The translations under genes were made by a program, and so were the position numbers. A stretch of DNA of 64,000 bases from Diphasiastrum complanatum (taxonomy: Eukaryota > Streptophyta > Lycopodiopsida > Lycopodiales > Lycopodiaceae), in NCBI GenBank assembly GCA_029204225.1, contig CM055105.1, forward strand, positions 48,001,688 through 48,065,687. The letters are read 5' to 3'. How positions within the stretch are numbered: position 1 is the stretch's first letter; each line of letters opens with the position of its first letter. Shown piece after piece: positions 23,001 to 35,000 of the stretch. Under the pieces are notes generated by a model that had not been told where the DNA came from, ran no database searches, and saw nothing but the letters and a program-made list of their open reading frames with translations.

Positions 23001-26000
23001 TGCATTTCTATCCTTCTCTTCCCCATTAAAAGTAGGAGGCTTTAAATCTTTAAAAACACTGGGGTGAGACCGTAAAGTCTCCCCCGAAACTGATGGAAGT
23101 GGAGAAGGGGATAACTGAGAAGTGGAGGGAAGGCTTCCTTTCGCGGAACTCAAAATCAAGTTTTTGAGTTCAGCGAACGAGTCGTCCACACTGGACTTGA
23201 AATTGGCTGATGCCAACTTCAGTTCATCCACTTCTGTTACCAATTGGAGGAACTGCTCCTTGGTAACCAGTTCGTCGAGTTCTTCGGCGAACTGTTCCTG
23301 TTCTTCTACTTCCATGGGTTCCTTCCCTTTTCTGTAAGCCAAGGCTTCTGTTTCAAGTTCGTCGAAGCCTCTCTCCGGGGGTTGATCAGGTCCCTGAGGA
23401 GTGGTCAGCTTCGGAACTGGAAGAGAGCTACCTTGACTTCTGATGAAAAAAAGTCAAAAGACTAATTTACAACTGTACAAGGTAAAGGAAAGATGACTTA
23501 GCTGTTTCTAAGGACTGTACTTCCAAAGAAATTACGAAGAAGAACCCTCTCAGCTCTTTTACCCATGATTTCAGACCTGCTGTCCTGGAAAATCCCAGCT
23601 TGAAGCTTCAAAATGGCGTCCAAATTTCCCGGTTCTTGAGTGAAGTAGCTCGTTGATCTGATTTCAGATGTGGGGCTCCAACAAACCGAGTAAAAACCGG
23701 AAAAATACAAAAAGAAATCCGGAATTTTGAAGTCCCTGCCCTCGCTAATTGGACAACAACCTGTCTGGCCCGATTTGTCCAAATTTAGACTCAAAAATCC
23801 GCTTGAATCTCTGATTTGACCTCAGCTGGTAGGTCGCTGGTCTGTGACAAGCAAGTCTGAAGCTCAGACTTCTAGAAAACCTTTGAAATACAAGGATAAA
23901 TTCTAAAATTTGTCCCCTACTGTCCAGCGCTGGACCTGCTGTAGAAATCCGCTTCAAATCTTGCTTAATTTGTCACTGATTTCCACTCAAAACTCAAGGA
24001 AGGAGGCTGCTTTGACAGCGCTGGTCTGCATCAAACTTCCTGACTTGAAAACGCTCCAAAATCCGGAATTTCCACTCCAAAATCGAAGTTTAAACCCTAA
24101 TTGGCAGCGCTGGACCTGGCCTAGAAAGCTGATCCAAATTTTACTGTAAAAACAAGTAATCCTACGGAGATTTCCACCATAGATAGCTGGTTCTCCAGCG
24201 CTGACCCTGCTCTATCTATCTTTGCATATTAACCATAGTTGCTATGCACTCTGATGGATTTCTCCCCTGCTGAAACTGAGCTCCCAAAGAAGGAGATGGC
24301 TCTGATACCAGTGTAATAGATCCTAACACCACAGTAGGGCAAACACTAACTGATCCACCCAACCTTGCCTACTCCCTGATATAGAGTAAGCCCCTCCTAG
24401 CCCAGTGTGAGGACTGGTAGCATGCTACTGCCAAGTGTCGGCCACGTGGCACTGACGTGGCCGACTGCACGTCGGGACCCAACTGGGGGCCCTATCCTGC
24501 TGACAGGGTCCCTAGGCTGTGTTAGGCCCGCCATAGCTATGGACCGTGCTGGGGCACACTACTCACACTGTCTTGCCCTGTTGGTCATGTACGCTGGACA
24601 CGACCCTGACTGTGGTATCTGACCTATCTGTGTTCTCTGGGGTTCGGCACTGGTTACGGGCTCGTAACAGGTAGGCCGGTAGCTTTTGAAAGCAAGAAGT
24701 TGGACCCCGCTCAAAGGCGGTATTCCACCTATGACAAGGAACTTTTTGCTGTCATTGATGCCTTGAAAGTTTGGAGACATTACTTGTATGGCTCCCAGTT
24801 TACTATAGTTACTGACCATCAAGCGTTAAAGTATATTAACGATGTGGTCGACCTTAGGGGTCGTAAGGCCAGATGGTCAGAGATGCTCCAAGAATTTCAT
24901 TATGACATTGAGTACCGGAAGGGTACCTCTAATAGTGTCGCGAATGCCTTAAGCCGGATTGGAGAGGTTAATCAGTTAAGCTTTTCTGAGATCCAACCTG
25001 AGTTGTATGTCCTTGAGAGATTTGTGTAAGACCGATAGGTACTTCGGTCGTATTTGGCTAGACGTCCTGGCAGGTTCTTCTAGATCTAGTGATGAGCTTG
25101 GAATGCAAGATTCCAAGATTTCTCCTCAGGAGAGGATACAAAGAGACTATTCCATTAGGAATGGGTTACTTTTCAGGAATGGAAAAGTTTGTGTGCCAGA
25201 AAATGATGATATAAGGGCCCAAATCCTGCATGAATGTCATGATAGCCCGTGTGCAGGGCTTCCTGGCGCTCAAAGGACGCGTAAAAAGGAACTTTTACTG
25301 GCCAAATTTAAAAAGTCAAGTGGAGGCATATGTTCGCAAGTGTGCGCAATGCCAAGTTAATAAAGCTGAAAGACTTAAGGCACTGGTTTGTTAATGCCCT
25401 TGGAAATTCCCGAAAGAAAGTGGGAAAGCATTTCCATGGACTTTGTTTTTGGGCTACCTCGGACGGGGAAGCAAAATGATGCCATTTGGGTAATAGTTGA
25501 CAGGTTAACTAAAATGGCGTTCATACCAACCAAGCAAACTGTCAAAGCTTCTGAACTTGCGCAACTTTTCGTGGAAAAGTTGTTCAGGTTGTTTGGTTTG
25601 CCAAATGACATTGTTAGTGATCGAGATCCAAAGTTCACTGGCAAATTCTGGCAAGCGGTCTTTGAGAAATTAGAGACCACTCTAAGTTTCGGGTCATTAG
25701 ATCATCCTGAATCGGATGGTTAGATAGAGAGGACAAACCAGTCTATGGAAGATATGCTTCGGGCATATGTTTCCAGAAGACAGTCAGATTGGGAAAGGTA
25801 CTTTCCAATGATTGAGTTTGCGTATAGGTGGTGGAAGAGGAGCATTAGCGTGTGCTAACACTCCTTCCTTATGGATACTATGGCATGGTGCTATGGGCTC
25901 CTTTGATGCCATGCTCAAGGTCCCACTTCTAGTCTTTTAGAATGCATCCATGATAGGTAGGTGGCTCTTGAAGGGGGCTCTTTAGCCGGTCACCAAAAGT

Positions 26001-29000
26001 TTTTCTATTTTAACTTACAAGATATTATTAGAAGTTTTTTTGTAAAAGCTAAAACTAGTAAATTAAAGTCATAGTCAATAAAAAGAATATTTATATATTG
26101 TTTTGGGAGATTCAAGTGTCACATGGTTCTTTCACGTGGGTGTACTTTTGCCACGTGTGGCACTCTGCGATGGGTTTTAGTCCATTTTCTCTGATGTATG
26201 GTTTCCAGCCTAGGGCTCCCATTTCAGTGGGCCTCAAAGGCCTCAAGGTTAAAGCAGCAGTAGATTTCCTGCATGATATGCAAGAAATGTTGCTTGTTGC
26301 TCGCGAAAACGTAAAAACGGCTCAGGATAGAGCCCAGTTTTACACCAATCAAAAGCGACAACCTAGGGTCTATGAGGAGGGGGCTTGGGTATATCTTAGA
26401 ATTGCAAAGGATTCTAAGGTACTAAGGACTGGAAAATGTCCTAAGTTATCACCTCGTTATGCAGGGCCATTCCGTATAGTAAAGAAACTCCATCGGAATG
26501 CGTACCAGTTGGAACTTCCTCAAGGTGTTAAGGTACATCCAGTTTTTCACATTAGTCGTTTAAAGGAATGACTTGGTGGAAAGGATGACTTGATACCTCA
26601 AGATGACTTAGTTCGGCTGGAGGACCTATCATCCTTGGTACCTACTGAACCACATGCCATTGTTGATGTACGTCAACGTGGACTCAAAAACCGGCAGGTA
26701 ACTGAGTACTTGGTTCGTTGGAAAGGAAGTTCTGAGGACGATGACACTTGGGAGAAGGAACTTGACCTTAAATTGAGATTCCCTGGATTCCTTCCTTAGA
26801 TAAGGAATTTTTTAAGGAAGAGGGAATGTTAGGGACCCAACCCCCTTGGGTCCCAAACCCAGACTTGAGACCAGACGATGACTGGGCTTGTAGACTTGAC
26901 CGGTGACTCGTGAACCTGCATGGTTGCCACGTGTCATGATCCAGGAGTGCACATGGCTTGGAGTCTCTCTCCCTGGAGGTATACAAGGGGAGGAGGACTC
27001 ATTTGCCATCCATTCTATCTACCTAGGAGGAGGTGGATGGAGAGCGTGTGCACGGCCAGGATGTATTGCTAGCGTGAGGCAGGAGATGGCTGAGAGCCTA
27101 GGTGGTGGTATGGGACGCCGTCTGGGATGGAGGTCGGATCCAGCTTGATAAGGTCACAGGCCAGGGCACGGTGGGTGGACCCGGATTAGGTCCTATGGCG
27201 GGGTGGAACGTGAATCGTTCGGTCTCTTGTGGTTAACCGGCACCTGGAGGTTTGCAGTAAGTAAGATTGTAACAGGGGGGGGGGGGGGGAACCCTAAAGC
27301 CGATTCGTCGGTTCGAACCTGGAGAATTCGATTCTTTCCCGATTCAAACACGGTTCGAAAAGGCGATTCGAAAGGTACCATTAAACATTGGTGTGCACAA
27401 CTGACATGTGTCGTTGGTCATGCGTGACTCTTGTGGTCGGAGATGACCCCACTTGGACTATGTATATAGAGGTGGATCTCCATGAGCTTGTCATTTATTA
27501 TCTCCTAGAGAATGAAGAGCTCTTCCACTGGTGGTCAGGTCAGGACTTTTATCTAGGCCTCAGGATGTAGGTAGGTGAGGGTCGAGGGTAAGGCATGGTG
27601 GTATGGGACACCATGGCTTATCGGAGATCCGAGCTTGCTTGATGGTGGTCTATAGCTCCAGTGCACGGGGCAGAGGTTGCCGGCAGTACCTCTATGGATG
27701 GGCGGTAACGTAGCGTTCGTCACTTGATTGTGTCTTAGCAATGACCGGAGTCGATGATGGGGATTCTAACAAGATTACAATCGCTGTTGTGTTTGGAGAT
27801 AGCTATTGATAAAGTTCATTGCTGAGTCAGATTGTTCACAGTTGGGAATTGTTGCTGTTGAGGATTGCTGCTCAGATCATTGAAACTACAAAGTTTAGAC
27901 TTATATTGATGCTGAATTGGATCATTGTTGAAATAGGTGTATGCTGAGCAAAAGCGTTTGCATGTTACAAGGAAGATTGAAGGTAGTACAACATGTTGAT
28001 AGCTGGTGCTGATCGAAAGAAGATTGTTTGCATGCAAGATGCAAGTGGGAGTTTATCACATGCAAGGTGAGGATGGTTACATGCAAGACAAAGCACAAGG
28101 AAGACCATTTACACAAGTGGTCGGAAGTTAGAAAAAGCTCAACTTCAGAAGGCCAAGATCGGACAAGTTAAGTTGAGGTTGGAATTGACAAAGGTGCAAG
28201 CTCTAAGAGGAAGTTGTAGGGGAAATATAGACTATGGATCTATTTCTAAGTAAATCAATATTCAAGTCAAGAGGATGTTTCATTGTTTCACAGTTTCTTA
28301 TCATGGTGGCAAATGATAAGTTCATTGTTACAAGTAACAAGTGTGACAAGTTGTGAGGGAGTTGGTCCAGGGAGCAAACTAAAGCTTTGTATTGGTATCA
28401 ATCCAAGTACAAAGATCCAAGGTGTCTTGTTGTTTTTGAAATTGTCTAGTCTCTATCGATGTCATAGTAGCCAAGTTATGTGGTAGAAACTTGCTTGTCT
28501 ATTTGAACTAAGATCACTTGGGATTTATGATTAATCAAAGTGATTGTTTGCTGTGTTTGTTGAGTAAATTCGCGGATACCATATGGTACCAAGTGAGATC
28601 AATTCTACTAGGAAGATCCAGTTTGAGTTGGAGAAAAGTTGTTTCTTCAAGTTTTTGAATCTATCCAAGTTCATGTTCTGTCATGTGGTAGATTCAATTG
28701 TTTTCAATCTGATTTGGAAGTTTAGGTTGTTGGTTAGCCTTTGAAAATCAATAGTTCAGGTTGTTGTTTAGCCTCATAAAACATAGGATTATTTATTGAG
28801 TCGACAAGTTGTTGTTTGGTTCATTTCTATGAAATTTGAATTGACAGATCAGCCTTAGAAAATCAATATGAAGTCTTCTTAAGTGAAGCATGGTTCTTTC
28901 AAGGCGAGGAAGTATAAAAAATCTTTGATCTCTACTTTTGTTTATGTGGTTTTTCAGCAGAAAACAGCACTACTTCAGCTTTGCAGGTTGCTGTTTTTTC

Positions 29001-32000
29001 TTCCATTGATTGGGTGATTGATAGCGGAGCTACACACCATATGACTCACCATAGAGACGTCTTCACAAAGCTTATGAAAATCAAAGATGGAAGCAAGGTT
29101 CAAGGTGTTGACAACACCTCCTATCCAATTGAAGGCATTGGATCTATACCCCTCATTCTTCCCAATGGAGAAGAAAAGTCCATTCGAAATGTACTTTATG
29201 TTCCTAAGATTAAGAAAAATCTCATTTCGGTCTCTACAATCATGAATCAAGGATTGATTGTAGAATTTAAAGAAGACAAATGTCTTATAAAAGACCCAAA
29301 GAGAGCACTTTTAATTGTTGCTTCGGGAACATTGCGAGGAGGTTTGTTTTTGTTGGATATTTATGAACCTAAAGCTTTGACATCCTTTGGTCTTGTTGCT
29401 ACTAATTCACATGCATTGGAGTTGGCTAAACTATGGCATGCGAGGTACGGGCACCTCAATTTTGGAAGTTTGAATATGTTGAAGAAATTCAACATGGTGG
29501 AAGGCATTCCAAATATGGAGCATCCCGAAGGACATGTATGTGAAGGATGCATACTTGGTAAGTTTCAACGGAAGCCTTTTCCTATTGATGGGACTATCAA
29601 AGTTGGTGATAAGTTTGCCTTAATTCATAGTGACGTATGTGGTCCAATGAGGACCAAATCCATTGGTAAATGCAAATACTTCGTTACTTTTATTGATGAT
29701 TTTTCAAGGTTTACGGATCTCGACCTTTTGGGTCATAGTAACCTATGGCTTCTACATCATTTACATTTATTATTCTAACACCCTCCTTAAATGAAAATGA
29801 CATGTATTCACTAAGTAAGAAAATCAGCATGTTGCTTTAAATTTAAAGCTTCACAAAGAGCTTTAAATCGAACTCTAGGCAATGCCTTAGTGAACACATC
29901 TGCAATATTATCCTCCGTGGGACAATATTCAAGCGTGATGTCGCCATTATGAAGCTTCTCCCGAACAAAGTGATAGTGGATCTCGATATGCTTTGTTCTT
30001 GCATGAAATACTGGATTTTGTGCAATGGCAATAGCACTTTGACTATCCTTACGATAGTTATTCGTGCGGTAGGTGCAAAAGTTTCCTCATAATCAATGCC
30101 CTCCTTTTGTGCATAACCTTTGGCAACAAGTCTTGCCTTGTACCTTTCAACAGTACCATCAGACTTGTACTTGATCTTATAAAGCCATTTACAGCCAATT
30201 GCTTTCTTTCCATGTGGAAGATCAACAAGAACCCATGTTTGGTTCTTTATGAGTGAGTCATACTCCTCTTTCATCGCGTCCTCCCAACATTTTACTCCTC
30301 TGGGCTGCTCATAAAAAACAGGTTCTATTGCACTATCCTCAATAGATGTAAGAGCAAAATCAGCAAATTCTACTGATTTAGATGAGGCACGAGTCTTCCC
30401 TTCATAGAAGCGGTTCACTTTGCTGTCCTGCAAAGTCTACAACAGCCATTTAGGGACTGGTTTAGGCTGTCCAACAGCCTTACTTCGATCAACGCTTTGC
30501 TGTCCAAAGTGATCTGAACTGTCAACACTTTGCTGTCCAAAGTGCTCTGAAATTGGACTATGCTGTCCAAAGTTTTCAACAGGCCGTTCCTCTTCATAAA
30601 TCTGCTCCTCTTGATGAATTATGGGCTGTTCGCTTGAAGAACCAGTGGGCTGTCCATTAGAGGATGATGGCAGTCCCTCCTCTTCAACATTAGATGGTGA
30701 TACCAAATCTGGAAACACTTCAACATAGTCATCTTGGGGGATGTCCCCTCTCATGACATGAATGGGCGCAAGATCATAGGAGTTCTTCTCATCAAAATGA
30801 ACATCACGACTCACTATGATTTTGTTAGTATCCACATTAAACAATCTATAGCCTTTACTTTCACTACTATAGCCCATAAAAATGCATTTTACTCCTTTAT
30901 CATCTAGTTTGGATCTTAGCTTATCGGGAGTAAAGGCATAAGCCGTGCAACCAAAAGTGCGAAAGTGAGAAACCGATGGCTTCTAACCATACCAAACTTC
31001 ATAAGGAGTCAAAATCTTCAAGGCTTTAGTCGGACACCGATTACTAATGTATGCCGCCGTAATAACCGCGTCAGCCCAAAACTTGTGGGGAACGCCCTTT
31101 GCCTTAAGCATGCAACGAGCCATCTCCATGATTGTGCGATTTTTCCTCTCGGCAACACCATTTTGTTGCGGTGTGTAAGGTGTAGTCATTTGATGTAGAA
31201 TGCCTTTGCTTTGAAGAAACGTGCCGAACGTACTTTTGATGTATTCCCCTCCTCGGTCGGTACGTAGTATCTTCAAAGTATGCCCAAATTGATTTTCTAT
31301 CATAGCTAGAAAGTCTTTGAAGCGTTGAAAAACTTCAGATTTGTGTAACCATGGTCATTTATATTTTAGGCCCAAGTTAGTATGAAACTAACTTGTAGGG
31401 ACTCGTGGGTCCACTAGGGGCCTATACATGTGAATTAAGTACCTAACTTGTTATTTGGGGTACTTAATTATTTTATGTAACTTATGGTAGCTAGATAGCC
31501 ATTAGTCAAGTTATTGGACAGCCAACAGTCATGAAGGTAGATAGCCATCTTGGACTACTTATATGTAGCCATTCATTTGTATGATACACACTTTTGTTAA
31601 GCAATCTACTGTTCATATTGGCTATCCATAAGTTTCTACAAGAGGTTCATATAACCATCTCTCTCTTCTCTTTGAGAATACTTTGTGTTAATGAATAGTC
31701 TTGATTCTGGATTCCTACACAGTCCACCTTGGACAGCCGATGACGGAAGTAAGTCTCCCCCTTTTTCATCATTCATTTTCGCTACTCTTACGGAAGAGAA
31801 ACTTCGAGATTCCAAGGCTCTCAATATTAGGGTACGAGGCATCGTGGACACCCAAAATGGACAAAGTAAAAAGATTTTTATGCACTACCCTAGGACACAA
31901 TGCAAATGGTTTGGATATAGCATGGCGTACTAGAAAAGACATCGCTACCTTGGTCCTCCGCTTCACGTGACATACATATCGTAAGGCAACCTTGCGGAAA

Positions 32001-35000
32001 AGAACCAAATTGAGAGACACCAAAATCTTCATGGATGATGACCTTACCTATATCCAAGTTGAAGAGACACGCCAAGCACTCCAAACCGCCAAAGCGACTG
32101 GAAGACGAGCGATCTATCGTGATGGAGTTGTTCGGTGCCTCGATGGTACTGCATCCGGAAACAACCTATAGGAAATTGGGGTCCCCAGGCATGGGAGCAT
32201 CCCGGGACCCCCTCCACGCCACCTACATCTTGGAATATGGAACTGTAATGGCATACACTCATCATCCACGGCTGGAGATCTTACCGACTTCATCACAGAT
32301 AGAGATATATTATTTTTTATGGAGACACATGAGAGCCCAGAGAGAGGACTACCCACATTTGCAGATTACAGATGGGATTCAGTTTATAGGACAGAGACTC
32401 GATCAGCGAGTGGCAGAGGTTCGGGTGGAGTTGCATGTCTTTATCGAGAGTCACTACAACCAGTTATAGAGTTTCTCCGACATGATGCGCATGCACGATA
32501 CATATGGGCTCATATCACTGGGCGAGCTATCGGTTTGGATAGGGATCCCCTCCAGAGTCCTCCTCCTTTGCAGACGGATCCGGCTTTCCTAATACTGATC
32601 TCTCCGCAGACATTGTCAGATTTACAGATCGGGTTTATGTCCTTCTCACTGGCGACTTTAATGCCAGGACTGTTACCAGATAGGTGGATTTCCACGACAC
32701 TGATGACATCTTACGTACACGAGCTATTGATTGTGAGGACATTGGCATCACTAGGAGCTCAGAGGATATGATGGGCCCTATCACGAGTTATGGAGAGTAC
32801 CTTCTACAGATGGGTGAGGCTCACGAGTTGGCCATTTACAATGGCTTGGCTTGCTGGCCACATTCTAGCAGATTCACTTGCCATCCACATAGCGGAGGAC
32901 ACAGTGTTGTCGACTATCTCATGGGGTCACTAGCTTTTATCCCACTTATATATGATTTCCACATTCTTCCCGCTACCCTTCCGATCACTCCTTCCTATCT
33001 TTCAGTATGGGCTCCATCCCGACTTCCCAACCACTCATTATTCCATCCATCTCTCGTGCACCCAAATACACTTTTGATCGCTCTCACATCAAGACATACC
33101 AGGAGGCCGTCAGTTCATTTCTTTGTCATTTTCCCCACCACGCGTCGTTGGAAACACAAGCTATCTTCCTTACCACGTCACTACATACCGCTGCATCATT
33201 TTCCTTTCCCTCCAAACCACACCCAAGCTAGATTGCATGATACACACCTTCTTCCTGCAGCTTGTCGATCTTTCCATTATGCCCTCCGACGGAAGAAACG
33301 GACGTATGAAACTCAAAAAGGGAAAAGCTTAGTCGATTCCCATTGCAGTTCCTCCTCCGGTGCCTTCTGGAGAGAATTCATCCCCCGTACCCCACCTCCT
33401 CCCCTCACTGACCTCCATACCTGGACTACATACGCCACTACCTTATATACTGCACCCACGGACACACCCATCTCCATTTCTCCTCGACCGACTACTTTCA
33501 CTTTCTTCACCCGGGACATGGTCCTGACCGCCATCAAAAGACTGAAAACCCGTCGCACCCGTGATATTGACGACCTTGAATTCGAACTATTAATCCATGC
33601 TGCAGATACACTTTCACCGATCCTAGCCACTTTGCTTAATCGAGCAGTTGTCTCCGGCTTCCCTTCCTCCTGGTGCACCAACATCATCCACCCCATTCAT
33701 AAAACTGGTGACCCCATGGACCCTGGTAACTATCGCACCATTATGATTGGACATATCATTGCTAAGTTATATGGCACCATCCTCCAGTCAGCAGTCAGTT
33801 TTGAGGCAGAGTCTAGGAGATTACATGCATTGGGCCAGGCAGGTTTCAGAGCACACTACTCCACCACAAATCATATCTTCACCCTTTGGGCCATTATTGA
33901 GGAGGCTAGACACAGAAGAGAACGGGTCTACTGTTGTTTTGTTGACTTCAGGAAAGCCCTCGACTCTGTTCCACGATCCCTTCTCATTCAGCGTCTACGT
34001 GATCTTGGTTTTTCTACCGACATGATCTTGGCAGTGATGGCACTATATGAGAGAGTCCTTGGCTGTTTTCGGAGTGATACCGCTCAGACCACATCTGGAG
34101 CACTATTGGCATGAAACAGGGTTGTTCTCTATCCCCAACCTTGTTTGGACTATATATTGACGAGCTTGAGAGAGTTATTGAGGGATGCGGTGGCATAGGT
34201 TGCCGGCTTGGGAGCATCTTGATTGCTATACTTTTATATGCAGATGACGTGGTCCTCCTATCTTCTTCCAGAGAGGGATTACAGCGACAACTAGACAGTC
34301 TTCATGCCTTCTGCAGTAGATGGGGATTGGGGGTTAACATATTGAAAACCAAAGTTATGGTTTTCAACACATTGAGAGCTTTTATGCAGCGCCAGGAACT
34401 CATCTTTGATGGGCAACCCTTGGAGGTCGTATCTTCTTACACTTACCTTGGCGTGCTTTTTACAGGCCCTATCTTTGGCATGCGACAGGCAGCCCCGCCA
34501 GACTTGGGAAGGGTCACGCCTCCCTTGTCCAGTTAGAGCGCTTCTGTTTTAGACGGTTTATTCGGGATGCCCCGAGTAAATGTCAGCTTTTTGATACTCT
34601 CGTTACTCCCACTACCCTATATGCAGCAGAGGTATGGTGTGCGAGTCTTACATCTTCGGATTGGGCCAGTATTTCACGACTGCAGGTTCTCATGCTATCT
34701 TGGATGATACGGGCTAAGCCATCTCTCCCACATCAGATTATGCTGACAGAGTTCGCGGTCCCTCCCATTCAGCTATCCGCCATCTTCCAGCTTATTCTAT
34801 ATATTCGGCGTATTATGACGTTACCCACAGATGAGTAGAGATACACACAGACGACACTTGCCTCCTCGCGAGACCTTTATGATTAGGGGCCTTGACTACC
34901 ATGGTTCTCTCAGGCCTCCCGGATACTGGATACACTTGGGATTTCTATCACGGACCTTCCATCGGGCACCCATGAGTATATTAGACGCTTTCTCTATAGA

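Larger units (their letters stand above)
18287..24669 (-). mobile_element. Nested Ty3/gypsy LTR retrotransposon (inner element)
   Basis: 6383 bp with identical-length LTRs (18287-18644 as 3' LTR, 24312-24669 as 5' LTR, 358 bp each), differing at three positions (0.8%), all C/T transitions. The 5-bp target duplication GGTAG is perfect (18282-18286 and 24670-24674). The PBS lies at 24310-24298 and the PPT at 18657-18645 on the minus strand. It sits inside the RNase H region of the outer element, antisense to both that element and the host gene. Removing it and one TSD restores the outer reading ([11 protein letters not shown]). Confidence 0.96.
14434..27274 (+). mobile_element. Ty3/gypsy chromovirus-type LTR retrotransposon (outer element, interrupted)
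   Basis: Complete boundaries: 5' LTR 14434-14880, PBS 14883-14894 (TGGTATCAGAGC, initiator-Met type), gag-pol from 15756, PPT 26814-26826, 3' LTR 26827-27274, with G5 target duplications on both sides (14429-14433 and 27275-27279). Domain order is gag, protease, RT, RNase H, integrase, chromodomain. The LTRs differ by about 9 substitutions and one indel in 447 bp (about 2%). It is split by a nested element at 18287-24669 and by a 0.33-kb insertion in integrase. It lies in sense orientation in intron 1 of the BPG2-like gene. Confidence 0.93.
28941..31719. mobile_element. Ty1/copia element with inverted 3' half
   Basis: Plus-strand protease and start of integrase (28981-29711) are followed by a minus-strand segment (31345-29710) containing the rest of integrase, part of RT, the RNase H end, a PPT (29790-29781) and the first about 70 bp of an LTR. 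The integrase reading breaks after [10 protein letters not shown] on the plus strand and restarts with [11 protein letters not shown] at about 31335 on the minus strand, with only a few residues missing. One element with an internal inversion explains this. The region 31346-31719, ending GGATTCCTACA, is then the rest of the LTR in plus orientation (inference). Confidence 0.75.

Noticed and set aside
27388-27570. 60-codon plus frame with [13 protein letters not shown]
   Set aside because: Short, in decayed LTR-like sequence, no homologue that I know.
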